Shown: positions 1-7,152 of the stretch, piece after piece
Layout: each line of letters begins with the position of its first letter
Position numbering within the stretch: position 1 is the first letter of the stretch
NCBI RefSeq assembly: GCF_003610255.1
Contig: NZ_RAPS01000001.1
Coordinates: 4,278,001-4,342,000 of the forward strand
Source of the DNA: Streptomyces sp. TLI_171
Lineage (GTDB): Bacteria > Actinomycetota > Actinomycetes > Streptomycetales > Streptomycetaceae
Reading direction: 5' to 3'
Length of the DNA stretch: 64,000 bases
The notes under the pieces: generated by a model
Databases searched by the model: none
What the model was told of the DNA's origin: nothing
Seen by the model: only the letters and a program-made list of their open reading frames with translations
Translations under genes and position numbers: made by a program

Positions 1-500
1 GGGTGCGGCGGTGGACGGGGCAGCGGTGGCTCGCCCGGGGTCCCGCAACCCCTGGCGTCCCGCTGATGCCTCGCCCATCGGCGTACCCTCCGGTTCTGTC
101 CCGCGCCGGGGCCGCACCACGTCGTGCGGCCCGGCCCGGGGGCGTTCCGCGGGCGGTGCGGGTGGGGCACCGTTCGCAAGAACGTCCGTACTGGCGTCCT
201 GAAAGCACAAAAGGACCCGGGGGCGACTCTGCCCGGATCCCTTACGAACACCGAGAATAGCCGACCGAGTGCGGCCTGGGGAGAGGCGTGAACGGGGCGC
301 GTGGCCGCGACGGTCGCCCGGGGGCGTGAGGTGCGCCACCCGGCGGTGGCGGCCGGGCCTGCGGTGTTTGCGGTCGGGTGGGGGGCGCGGGCAATGATGG
401 GGGCCGCACCGGCCGCACCGTACGTGTACACCAGATGGGGTGGGCCGGCCGGCACCGGGCCGGCCGCCGTACCGGGCGAGGACCGTCGAGAGGGGTTGCC
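1..500. other. No supported gene upstream of the MoaD gene
   Basis: The short open frames here have no family resemblance I can recognise and lack convincing ribosome-binding sites. The stretch is G+C rich and presumably holds the end of an upstream intergenic region and the promoter of the gene at 501. The only sequence that catches the eye is the near-palindrome GTACGTGTAC around 421-430, which I cannot assign. The end of a gene entering from the left cannot be excluded. Confidence 0.5.
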
Positions 501-806
501 GTGACCGCGACCACCGATGCAAGCAGCGCACCGGGCTCACCCGCCCGGGTGAGCGGCACCGTCCGCTACTGGGCCGCCGCGAAGTCCGCCGCCGGCCGCG
601 CGGAGGAGCCGTACCTGGCCGCCACGCTGGCCGAGGCGCTGGCGGCGGTGCGCGCCGCGCACGCCGACCGGCCGGAGCTGCTGAAGGTGCTGACGATGTG
701 TTCGTTCCTGGTGGACGGCGATCCGGTGGGCGCCAGGGACCACGCGGCGGTGCGGCTGTCCGAGGGCGGGGCGGTGGAGGTGCTGCCGCCGTTCGCGGGG
801 GGCTGA
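501..806 (+). CDS. MoaD/ThiS family sulfur-carrier protein
   Basis: This is a 101-residue beta-grasp sulfur-carrier protein ending in Gly-Gly (LPPFAGG). That is the form that is adenylated and thiocarboxylated by an E1-like MoeB/ThiF enzyme. In MoaD the thiocarboxylate supplies sulfur for molybdopterin. Family signs are the N-terminal strand VRYWAAAK, the middle helix LAEALAAVRAAH, and the C-terminal strand VEVLPPF before the diglycine. The start is the GTG at 501, which follows a GAGAGGGG ribosome site; an upstream in-frame start at 378 would add residues with no family match. No molybdenum-cofactor genes are adjacent, so the pathway is inferred from the family only. A second carrier protein lies at 42295 and has a different C terminus. 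Confidence 0.8.
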   Translation: MTATTDASSAPGSPARVSGTVRYWAAAKSAAGRAEEPYLAATLAEALAAVRAAHADRPELLKVLTMCSFLVDGDPVGARDHAAVRLSEGGAVEVLPPFAGG

Positions 807-935
807 ACCGGAGCGCCGCGCGCAGCCCGGCTTCCCGAGTGCCGCCCCGGAACCGGGGCATATGAGTGATCGTCCTATGTCCGGAGCCCCGTCCGTCGGC
901 GGAGGGGCTCCGGGCCGACCGTCTGGGGGAGTGCG

Positions 936-1607
936 ATGCATGGCGCGGTGAAGCTGCTGATCGGTCTCGGAGTGGTGGGCGGCCTGCTGGTCGGCGCCGA
1001 CCGGGTGGCCGTCGGCGTGGCCGAGGACCAGGCCGCGGACGCGGTGGTCTCCTCAGGCTGGATGACCACCAAGCCGGACGTCGACATCGCCGACTTCCCG
1101 TTCCTCACCTCCGCGGTGGCCGGCGAACTGGACAAGGTCACGCTCAGCTCGGACGGGATGACCGTGACCGACGGGAAGGAGACCGTGACGGTGCACGCCT
1201 TCCGGGCCGACCTGTCCGACGTGAAGTTCACCGACTCCTACCGCGGCGTGACCATCGGGCGCGGCAGCGGCCAGGGACAGGTCGACTACCGGGACGTCTC
1301 GAAGTTCCTGGTCGGCGGCGGCCTGATCGGCCTGGAGTACGCGGGCCCCGGCATGGTGAAGGCGGCGATGCCCGGCGGCTCGATCGAGGGCAAGCTGCAC
1401 AGCGAGGGCAACGAGGTGGTCGTGGACGGGTTCCAACTCACCGGCGTCGCGTCGAAGTTGAACGGCTTGGCGGCGGACCGGCTGAAGCCGCAGCGGTTCC
1501 GGCTGACCGGCCTGCCGGCCGGCCTCTCGCTGGCCGAGGCGACCCCGGAGGCGGGCGGCGTACGGCTGCGCTTCACCCTCGCCCCCGGCACCTCGCTGGG
1601 GCACTGA
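936..1607 (+). CDS. DUF2993 family secreted lipid-binding-like protein
   Basis: The 223-residue protein begins with one hydrophobic segment (about residues 4-20, LLIGLGVVGGLLVGADRVAV) acting as signal or anchor. A beta-rich DUF2993 domain follows. The family includes the mycobacterial LmeA protein, which binds phospholipid and works in the cell envelope; whether this copy has the same role is unknown. Recognisable parts are the early SSGWMTTKPDVDIADFPFLT segment, where family members describe the DUF2993 fold, and a C-terminal LPAGLSLAEATPEAGGVRLRF-like closing section. The start ATG follows GGGGGAG with good spacing. It stands alone, between the MoaD-like gene and the cysA leader region. Confidence 0.75.
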   Translation: MHGAVKLLIGLGVVGGLLVGADRVAVGVAEDQAADAVVSSGWMTTKPDVDIADFPFLTSAVAGELDKVTLSSDGMTVTDGKETVTVHAFRADLSDVKFTDSYRGVTIGRGSGQGQVDYRDVSKFLVGGGLIGLEYAGPGMVKAAMPGGSIEGKLHSEGNEVVVDGFQLTGVASKLNGLAADRLKPQRFRLTGLPAGLSLAEATPEAGGVRLRFTLAPGTSLGH

Positions 1608-1738
1608 CCCGCCCCGCCGCCGCGTCCGCTGGGCGAGACGCGCTGTCCAGCACGGCCGTCGGTACGGCCCGGATCGCCCGCTCGGCCGTTCCCCGCACGG
1701 GGTGCGGCCCGGTCCGGCTGCGAGTGAAAACCCGCAAA

Positions 1739-1773
1739 TCTCAGCATTCGAATGATCTGGTCTCAGCATTCGA
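1739..1773 (+). promoter_or_regulatory. Direct-repeat operator candidate upstream of the cysA leader
   Basis: The 13-mer TCTCAGCATTCGA occurs at 1739-1751 and again at 1761-1773, a 22-bp period that places both on the same helix face. The first copy overlaps the 10-bp palindrome CATTCGAATG (1745-1754). The second copy ends 8 bp before the -35 box at 1782. The arrangement is typical of an activator or repressor site for the sulfurtransferase operon. The regulator is unknown. Confidence 0.6.
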
Positions 1774-1781
1774 CACGCTGA

Positions 1782-1810
1782 TGACAGCGCCCCCATCGAG
1801 TCCCTAGCAT
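1782..1810 (+). promoter_or_regulatory. Sigma-70-type promoter for leaderless cysA leader transcript
   Basis: The -35 box TGACAG (1782-1787) and -10 box TAGCAT (1805-1810) are separated by exactly 17 bp. The start codon of the leader peptide begins 7 nt after the -10 box, so transcription should begin at or next to the A of the ATG, giving a leaderless message. Confidence 0.75.
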
Positions 1811-1817
1811 CGTCGTC

Positions 1818-1898
1818 ATGAAGCGACAGGCGGACCTCACGAAGCGGCGGGCGGTAGACCACTGCCGCGTGTCGAGCTGCCTGTGTCGAATGCGCTGA
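1818..1898 (+). CDS. Cys-rich leader peptide (Ms5788A-like) of the cysA operon
   Basis: This 26-codon frame begins MKRQADLTKRRAVDHCRV and ends SSCLCRMR, with Cys at positions 16, 21 and 23. The start is leaderless, 7 nt behind TAGCAT. It matches the actinobacterial family of short cysteine-rich leader peptides encoded upstream of cysA-type sulfurtransferase genes. In mycobacteria, ribosome progress through the Cys codons reports cysteine supply and attenuates the downstream genes. The sulfurtransferase starts 223 nt further on, leaving room for alternative RNA structures. Identification as a real gene rests on peptide similarity from memory, the ideal promoter spacing, and its position. Confidence 0.85.
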   Translation: MKRQADLTKRRAVDHCRVSSCLCRMR

Positions 1899-2121
1899 CC
1901 GGGCGGCCCCGACTCGCAGTCCTGGCACGTCCGCCCCGTTCCGACGCCGCGAACCGGTAGCAATTTCCTGCACCGGTGCGTCGAGAGCGCCGAACACTCT
2001 CCGATTCACCCCGGCCGAAGCCGCACCCACGCCCGTCCCAGCATGCGGACAGGTGTGCGGACGCACGGGCCGGTGCCCTTCCCGCAGCCCTTCCGCCAAC
2101 CGCCCCCGGATGGAGAACCAC

Positions 2122-2955
2122 ATGAGCCGCAGCGACGTCCTGGTCGACGCCGACTGGGTCCAGGCCCACCTGGACGACCCGAAGGTCGTCATCGTCGAGG
2201 TCGACGAAGACACCGCCGCCTACGACAAGAACCACATCCGCAACGCGGTCCGGATCGACTGGAAGCAGGACCTGCAGGACCCGGTCCGCCGCGACTTCAT
2301 CGACCAGGCCGGCTTCGAGGCGCTGCTGTCCGCCAAGGGCATCGCCAACGACGACACCGTGGTGCTCTACGGCGGCAACAACAACTGGTTCGCGTCCTAC
2401 GCCTACTGGTACTTCAAGCTGTACGGCCACAGCGACGTCCGCCTGCTGGACGGCGGTCGCAAGAAGTGGGAGCTCGACTCCCGCGAGCTGGTCGTCGAGC
2501 AGCCCGAGCGCGCCGCCACCCAGTACACCGCGCAGCCGGCCGACTCCTCGATCCGCGCCTTCCGCGACGACGTGGTCAACGCGATCGGCACCCTGAACCT
2601 GGTCGACGTCCGCTCGCCCGACGAGTTCTCCGGCAAGCTGCTCGCCCCGGCCCACCTCCCGCAGGAGCAGTCGCAGCGCCCGGGCCACGTCCCGTCCGCC
2701 AAGAACATCCCGTGGGCGAAGAACGCCAACGACGACGGCACCTTCAAGAGCGACGACGAGCTCAAGTCGCTCTACGAGGCCGAGGGCGTCGACCTGGCGA
2801 CCGACACCATCGCGTACTGCCGGATCGGCGAGCGCTCCGCGCTCACCTGGTTCGTGCTGCACGAGCTGCTCGGCCAGGAGAACGTCAAGAACTACGACGG
2901 TTCGTGGACCGAGTACGGCAGCCTGGTCGGCGTGCCGATCGAGCTCGGCAACTGA
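2122..2955 (+). CDS. cysA: Thiosulfate sulfurtransferase (rhodanese, CysA/SseA type)
   Basis: This 277-residue tandem rhodanese transfers the sulfane sulfur of thiosulfate to thiophilic acceptors through a cysteine persulfide. The inactive N-terminal domain opens MSRSDVLVDADWVQAHLDD and carries DGGRKKWELD. The C-terminal domain has the active-site loop YCRIGERSAL with the catalytic Cys. The start ATG at 2122 is the family start; a longer frame from 2053 would add unrelated residues. It lies behind the Cys-rich leader peptide and 39 nt before the DUF1416 gene, its usual partner in actinobacteria. Expression is therefore expected to respond to cysteine through the leader. The exact sulfur acceptor is not known from sequence. 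Confidence 0.92.
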   Translation: MSRSDVLVDADWVQAHLDDPKVVIVEVDEDTAAYDKNHIRNAVRIDWKQDLQDPVRRDFIDQAGFEALLSAKGIANDDTVVLYGGNNNWFASYAYWYFKLYGHSDVRLLDGGRKKWELDSRELVVEQPERAATQYTAQPADSSIRAFRDDVVNAIGTLNLVDVRSPDEFSGKLLAPAHLPQEQSQRPGHVPSAKNIPWAKNANDDGTFKSDDELKSLYEAEGVDLATDTIAYCRIGERSALTWFVLHELLGQENVKNYDGSWTEYGSLVGVPIELGN

Positions 2956-2994
2956 GCCCCCGGCTCGCGCAAACGCAAGGAAGAGGAAACAGAC

Positions 2995-3285
2995 ATGTGC
3001 GGTGCGAAGGCCGGCGGCCCGGACCTGGCAGGAGTTGACGTGGCCAACGAGACGATCATTCAGGGTTCGGTGACCCGCAACGACGAGCCGGTCAACGGCT
3101 ACGTGCGGCTCCTGGACGAGAACGGCGAGTTCACCGCCGAGGTCCCGACCTCGGCGACCGGGCAGTTCCGGTTCTTCGCCCGCCCGGGCAAGTGGACCCT
3201 GCGGGCCCTGGTGCCCGGCGCCACCGTGGACCGCCAGGTGGTCGCCACCCAGGGCGAGTTCACCGAGGTCGCGATCGCGGTCTGA
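2995..3285 (+). CDS. DUF1416 (SseC-like) protein
   Basis: This is a 96-residue protein with a transthyretin/carboxypeptidase-regulatory-like beta sandwich (VNGYVRLLDENGEF, SATGQFRFFARPGKWTLRAL). It is found with CysA-type sulfurtransferases throughout actinobacteria and is called SseC in mycobacteria; its biochemical role is unresolved. An MCGAKAGGPD head places a Cys at residue 2, a feature of the family. The ATG is preceded by AAGGAAGAGG. It is the second gene of the cysA operon, and a strong hairpin terminates the operon just downstream. Confidence 0.88.
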   Translation: MCGAKAGGPDLAGVDVANETIIQGSVTRNDEPVNGYVRLLDENGEFTAEVPTSATGQFRFFARPGKWTLRALVPGATVDRQVVATQGEFTEVAIAV

Positions 3286-3307
3286 CGACCGCGGCGAGCA
3301 GTGACCC

Positions 3308-3339
3308 GGGGCCCCGGCCGTCTCCACGGCCGGGGCCCC
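3308..3339 (+). terminator. Hairpin terminator of the cysA operon
   Basis: A perfect 14-bp stem (GGGGCCCCGGCCGT pairing with ACGGCCGGGGCCCC) closes on a CTCC loop, 22 nt after the DUF1416 stop codon. There is no U-run, as is usual in high-G+C actinobacteria. Confidence 0.75.
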
Positions 3340-3357
3340 GCGCCATACCCTGGAGGT

Positions 3358-3645
3358 GTGCAGGCACACCGGCGGCATGTGCGCTACTTCGTGATGATGG
3401 GCGTCTGCCTGGCGCTGTTCGTGCTCGCCTGGGGCGTGGTGCGGTTCTGGTCGGTGGGCGCGGCCATCGCCATGTGCGTGGTCGCCATGGTGATCCCGCC
3501 GCTGGCCGCCGTCGTCGCCAACAAGCGGGACAAGGACGACGACTGGTGGAACGACCCGCGCTGGGACGACCCGCGCTGGGAGCAGCGCGGCCACGACCGC
3601 GACCGGCCCGACCACGAGCCCCCCGACGACCGCCGGGGTCAGTAG
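3358..3645 (+). CDS. DUF3099 small membrane protein
   Basis: The protein is 95 residues long. It has two membrane helices (about residues 9-28, YFVMMGVCLALFVLAWGVV, and 33-53, VGAAIAMCVVAMVIPPLAAV). A charged cytosolic tail follows with repeated Trp-Asp pairs (DDDWWNDPRWDDPRWEQRG). This is the DUF3099 architecture of streptomycetes; function is unknown. The GTG at 3358 is chosen because TACCCT sits 7 nt upstream, giving a leaderless start; the longer frame from 3301 would run through the preceding terminator. Its 3' end overlaps that of the convergent DsrE gene by 7 nt. Confidence 0.75.
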   Translation: MQAHRRHVRYFVMMGVCLALFVLAWGVVRFWSVGAAIAMCVVAMVIPPLAAVVANKRDKDDDWWNDPRWDDPRWEQRGHDRDRPDHEPPDDRRGQ

Positions 3646-4001
3646 ACGAGCGCCTTGGCGCCGTCCGCCATCACCTCGGACAGGAACACCTGCGCGCCGG
3701 CGATCCGCACGCCCTCGATCACGTCGGCCTGCGCGATGTCCCGGCGCGCCGCGCACTGGGTGCACAGCGTCACGGTGCCGGCCGCGAGGATCGCCTCCAG
3801 CAGGTCCGGCAGCGGGGCGGAGTGCGGCAGCTCGAACTCGGCGGCCCGGCCCGGCAGCGCGAACCAGGCGGACTCGCCGGTCAGCCAGAGCGATACCTCG
3901 ACGCCGCTGGCGACCGCGACCGAGGCTACCGTGAAGGCCTGAGAGCAGCGTTCCGGGGCGTCCGCACCGGCGGTGACCTTGATGACCAGCTTCTTCGACA
4001 T
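3639..4001 (-). CDS. DsrE family protein
   Basis: This 120-residue protein is of the DsrE/DsrF-like fold, a family that includes sulfur-relay and persulfide-handling proteins. Seen in the sequence are the N-terminal strand KLVIKVTAGAD, VEVSLWLTGESAW, and TLCTQCAARRDI, where a CxxC pair sits at the position used by sulfur-carrying relatives. SEVMADGAKALVY forms the C-terminal end. It lies close to the sulfurtransferase operon but in the opposite orientation. A role in sulfur transfer is plausible but not proven, since many actinobacterial DsrE proteins are uncharacterised. Confidence 0.8.
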   Translation of the reverse strand: MSKKLVIKVTAGADAPERCSQAFTVASVAVASGVEVSLWLTGESAWFALPGRAAEFELPHSAPLPDLLEAILAAGTVTLCTQCAARRDIAQADVIEGVRIAGAQVFLSEVMADGAKALVY

Positions 4002-4084
4002 GCCCCAGAGACTACGGGCGCAAGGGGCGCCGGATAGACTCGCGCCGTACCACAGTCCGTCGAACCCGCCCCTGGGAGCGCACC

Positions 4085-4192
4085 GTGTCCGGTCTTGAGA
4101 TCTTCTTCGACAGCCTGCTGGCTCTGATGGCCGTGCTGATCACCTGGTTCGCCATCTTCTCCGTCATGAAGCTCTACCAGGGCCAGCGCTGA
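4085..4192 (+). CDS. 35-residue single-span membrane peptide
   Basis: A 36-codon GTG-initiated frame encodes MSGLEIFFDSLLALMAVLITWF, then AIFSVMKLYQGQR. The central stretch of about 20 hydrophobic residues is a clear membrane helix, followed by a short basic tail. CTGGGAG supplies a ribosome site 7 nt before the GTG, and TAGACT around 4034 is a plausible -10 box. It is too short for ordinary gene finders. I believe similar short proteins occur at this locus in other streptomycetes, but I have not checked. Function unknown. Confidence 0.6.
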   Translation: MSGLEIFFDSLLALMAVLITWFAIFSVMKLYQGQR

Positions 4193-4243
4193 GCGCTGCC
4201 GTACGGTTGACCCGGTAACCGTCCGACGACAGCAGCCAGGATC

Positions 4244-4828
4244 ATGATCGAGATTCCTTCAGACCTCCACCAGGACGTCGTCCCGCTCGCCTTCCTCCTC
4301 GGCACCTGGGAGGGCGCGGGCGTCCACGACTTCCCGGGCAGCGAGAAGTGCAACTTCGGCCAGGAGATCGTCTTCCGCCACGACGGCCGGCCCTTCCTCG
4401 AGTTCCGCTCGCGCACCTGGGTGCTGGACGAGCAGGGCGAGAAGGTCCGCCCGCTGGAGATGGAGCACTCCTTCTGGCGGGTGACCAGCAACCAGCACGG
4501 CACCAGCGGCGAGCGCGAGATCGAGGTCTCCTCGGTGCGCGACGACGGCACCGTGGAGATCTGGTACGGCAAGCTGCACGACGGCAAGCCGCAGATCGAC
4601 CTGGCCACCGACGCGGTCGCCCGGATCGAGGGCGCGGCCCCGTACAGCGGCGGCAAGCGCCTGTACGGCCTGGTCAAGGACGAGCTGCTGTGGGTCGGCG
4701 AGAAGGCCGCCCCGGAGGTCCCGCTCCGCCCGTACATGTCCGCGCAGCTGAAGAAGGTGCTCAACCCGGCGCAGCTGATCAAGGACGTCAACGACCTCCC
4801 GGACGACGGGATCGCGTTCTTCCGCTGA
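4244..4828 (+). CDS. FABP-like/nitrobindin family beta-barrel protein
   Basis: This 194-residue protein belongs to the nitrobindin/THAP4 beta-barrel family, whose members bind ferric heme and detoxify peroxynitrite. The N-terminal GxWxGxG signature is GTWEGAG at residues 20-26, followed by barrel strands such as FLEFRSRTWVLD and RLYGLVKDELLWVG. Heme-binding members use a His near the C terminus. Here no His occurs after residue about 108, so heme binding is doubtful and the barrel may carry another ligand. The gene lies between the 35-residue membrane peptide and nur, on the same strand as both. Confidence 0.8.
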   Translation: MIEIPSDLHQDVVPLAFLLGTWEGAGVHDFPGSEKCNFGQEIVFRHDGRPFLEFRSRTWVLDEQGEKVRPLEMEHSFWRVTSNQHGTSGEREIEVSSVRDDGTVEIWYGKLHDGKPQIDLATDAVARIEGAAPYSGGKRLYGLVKDELLWVGEKAAPEVPLRPYMSAQLKKVLNPAQLIKDVNDLPDDGIAFFR

Positions 4829-4853
4829 ACCGCGCGACCGCACGGGGTAGGGG

Positions 4854-4878
4854 CCGACCGGCCGGTCGGTCCCTACAC
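4854..4878 (+). promoter_or_regulatory. Palindrome and -10 box before nur
   Basis: The perfect 16-bp palindrome CCGACCGGCCGGTCGG (4854-4869) lies directly before a TACACT -10 box (4873-4878), 35 nt ahead of the nur start. It could be an operator, for example for autoregulation, or the terminator hairpin of the preceding gene. It does not resemble the A/T-containing Nur box as I remember it. Confidence 0.45.
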
Positions 4879-4913
4879 TTGTCGGCACGACCTCTCACCG
4901 GGCAGGGACACAC

Positions 4914-5360
4914 GTGGCGAACAGCGAGACCACCGACTGGAAGGCCGACCTGCGCGAGCGCGGCTACCGGCTGACCCCGCAGCGCCAGCTGGTGCTGGAG
5001 GCCGTCGACGTGCTCGACCACGCCACCCCGGACGAGATCCTGGCCCAGGTCCGGAAGACCGCCAGCGGCGTCAACATCTCCACCGTCTACCGGACCCTGG
5101 AGCTGCTCGAGGAACTCGGCCTGGTCTCCCACGCCCACCTCGGCCACGGCGCCCCCACCTACCACCTGGCCGGCCGCCACACCCACCTGCACCTGGTCTG
5201 CCGCGACTGCGACAAGGTCACCGAGACCGACACCGCGATCGCCGCCCCGCTGATCGACAGCCTCCGCTCCGAGCACGGCTTCGACACCGACCTCAAGCAC
5301 TTCGCCATCTTCGGCCGCTGCGCGGACTGCACCGCCAAACTGGAGCCGGGCCGGTCGTAA
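4914..5360 (+). CDS. nur: Nickel-responsive Fur-family regulator Nur
   Basis: This 148-residue Fur-family repressor has an N-terminal winged helix (YRLTPQRQLVLEAV, NISTVYRTLELLEELGLV) and a C-terminal metal-binding dimer domain (HLHLVCRDCDKV, GRCADC). Nur of S. coelicolor binds nickel through His33, His86, His88 and His90. The equivalents here, offset by three, are His36, His89, His91 and His93. His70, His72 and His126 of the second site correspond to His73, His75 and His129. In S. coelicolor, Nur with nickel represses sodF and nickel uptake and favours NiSOD. The two CxxC pairs are the structural zinc motif. The GTG start follows GGGCAGGGAC. The ygfZ start lies 10 nt after its stop. Confidence 0.85.
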   Translation: MANSETTDWKADLRERGYRLTPQRQLVLEAVDVLDHATPDEILAQVRKTASGVNISTVYRTLELLEELGLVSHAHLGHGAPTYHLAGRHTHLHLVCRDCDKVTETDTAIAAPLIDSLRSEHGFDTDLKHFAIFGRCADCTAKLEPGRS

Positions 5361-5370
5361 GCTGGCCGGT

Positions 5371-6327
5371 ATGAAGAGCCCGCTGCTTGCGCTGCCCGGT
5401 GCCGTTGCCGCCGAAGGTCCTGACGAGGGGGTCGCTGCCCACTACGGTGATCTGTTCCGAGAGCAGCGGGCGTTGGCCGCGGGGCGGGGGTTCGCGGACC
5501 TGTCGCACCGGGGCGTGGTGACGGTGACCGGGCCGGACCGGTTGAGCTGGTTGCACCTGCTGCTCACCCAGCACGTCAGCGAGCTGCCGCCGCAGCGGGC
5601 CACCGAGGCGCTGGTGCTGTCCGCGAACGGGCACGTGGAGCACGCGCTGTACCTGGTGGACGACGGGGTGACCACGTGGGCGCACGTGGAGCCGGGGACG
5701 GCGCCGGCCTTGGTGAAGTACCTGGAGTCGATGAAGTTCTGGAACCGGGTCGAGGTCGCCGACGCCACCGACAGCTACGCCGTGGTGTTCCTGCCGGCCG
5801 GTTCCACCGCGTCGGTGGACCGGGCCGCCGCGGTGCGGGAGCTGCCGTGGGGCCGCGACCTGTTCCTGCCGCGGGCGGAACTCGCCGCCGCCGCCGAGGA
5901 GTTCGGCGCCCCGGCGGGCGTGTGGGCGTACGAGGCGCTGCGGATCGAGGCGCACCGGCCGCGGCTGGGCTTCGAGACCGACCACCGGACGATTCCGCAC
6001 GAGGTGGACTGGCTGGGCAGCGCGGTGCACCTGCAGAAGGGCTGCTACCGGGGCCAGGAGACGGTGGCCCGGGTGCACAACCTGGGCCGGCCGCCGCGCC
6101 GGCTGGTGTTCCTGCACCTGGACGGCACGGCGGAGAAGCTGCCCGCGCACGGCACCGAGGTGCGGGTGGACGGGCAGGAGCGGCCGGTGGGTTTCGTCAC
6201 CTCCGCGGCCCGGCACCACGAGCTGGGTCCGATCGCGCTGGCGCTGGTGAAGCGCAACACCCCGGTGGACGCGGTGCTGCTGGCCGACGGCGTGCCGGGC
6301 AGCCAGGACGTGATCGTCCCCGCCTGA
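5371..6327 (+). CDS. ygfZ: YgfZ/GcvT-like folate-binding Fe-S assembly protein
   Basis: This 318-residue protein is of the tetrahydrofolate-binding YgfZ family, which helps maintain iron-sulfur enzymes such as MiaB. The diagnostic motif K-G-C-Y-x-G-Q-E is present as KGCYRGQETVARVHN around residues 223-237. The N-terminal GcvT-like domain has FADLSHRGVVTVTGPDRL and DRLSWLHLLLTQHVSELP. The C-terminal beta-barrel includes RPVGFVTSAARH. The ATG at 5371 has TAAGCT 7 nt upstream (it overlaps the nur stop), so its own leaderless transcript is likely as well as readthrough from nur. Confidence 0.9.
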   Translation: MKSPLLALPGAVAAEGPDEGVAAHYGDLFREQRALAAGRGFADLSHRGVVTVTGPDRLSWLHLLLTQHVSELPPQRATEALVLSANGHVEHALYLVDDGVTTWAHVEPGTAPALVKYLESMKFWNRVEVADATDSYAVVFLPAGSTASVDRAAAVRELPWGRDLFLPRAELAAAAEEFGAPAGVWAYEALRIEAHRPRLGFETDHRTIPHEVDWLGSAVHLQKGCYRGQETVARVHNLGRPPRRLVFLHLDGTAEKLPAHGTEVRVDGQERPVGFVTSAARHHELGPIALALVKRNTPVDAVLLADGVPGSQDVIVPA

Positions 6328-6363
6328 GCGGGGTCGGCGTCGGCGCCGGCGCCCGAGTCGGCG

Positions 6364-6795
6364 TCAGATCTCCAGCAGCACGGTGAACGGCCCGTCGTTC
6401 ACCAGCGAGACCTGCATATCGGCGCCGAACCGCCCGGTCTCCACCTTGGCGCCCAGCGCCCGCAGTTCGGCCACCACGGCGTCGACCAGCGGTTCGGCGA
6501 CCGGGCCGGGGGCGGCGGCGTTCCAGGTGGGGCGGCGGCCCTTGCGGGCGTCGCCGTAGAGCGTGAACTGGCTGATCACCAGGAGCGGGGCGCCCAGTTC
6601 GGAGCAGGACTGCTCGGGGCTGCCCGGGAACAGCCGCAGCGTCCACAGCTTGCGGGCCAGCTGGGCGGCCTTCTCCGGGGTGTCCTCGTGGGTGGCGCCG
6701 ACCAGGACGCACAGCCCGGGGCCCTCGATCGCGCCGACCGTCTCGCCGTCCACCGTCACGGCCGCCCCGGCGACCCGCTGCACCACTGCTCGCAT
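6364..6795 (-). CDS. dtd: D-aminoacyl-tRNA deacylase
   Basis: This 143-residue enzyme hydrolyses D-aminoacyl-tRNA (and Gly-tRNA(Ala)), keeping D-amino acids out of proteins. Both family signatures are visible: SQFTLYGD in the middle and NDGPFT near the C terminus, which form the active site across the dimer. The N terminus MRAVVQRVAGAAVTVDGE is the conserved start, so the ATG at 6795 is preferred over in-frame codons further upstream. It converges on ygfZ with 36 nt between them. Confidence 0.92.
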   Translation of the reverse strand: MRAVVQRVAGAAVTVDGETVGAIEGPGLCVLVGATHEDTPEKAAQLARKLWTLRLFPGSPEQSCSELGAPLLVISQFTLYGDARKGRRPTWNAAAPGPVAEPLVDAVVAELRALGAKVETGRFGADMQVSLVNDGPFTVLLEI

Positions 6796-7152
6796 GGCGC
6801 CCATTGTGCCGGGCCGGCTCCGCGGGGCACGCAGGGGGCGCGTGGTCTGCGGTTGCACGCCGGGGTCGCGCGTGGAGCGCCCCGATTGGTGCAGGTGAGC
6901 CCGTGGCGCGGATTCTTCGTACTAGCCAGGGGTGTTCGCCAGGGGGCCGTTCGGGTACTCGGGCGTGCGACGCCGGGCCCCGGGGTGGCACGCTGTCCGA
7001 CGGCTCGGGGCGCTCCGGGCCCCGAGGGGGCATCCGCCGTCCCGGCGAACCGCGTCACCCGCACGAGTGGCTTCGCCCGCCGAGGGGAACCCTGGGTGGC
7101 GGGCGGCCCGTGCAACCGGCGGGCACTGGTACTACGGCAGGTGGTTGGGTTG
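6796..7152. other. Intergenic region between dtd and rsiG
   Basis: This is 357 bp between two genes transcribed away from each other. It must contain promoters for both, but I see no pair of boxes good enough to call. Neither a BldD-type inverted repeat nor a hairpin of note is apparent. The open frames crossing it have no family resemblance. Confidence 0.5.
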
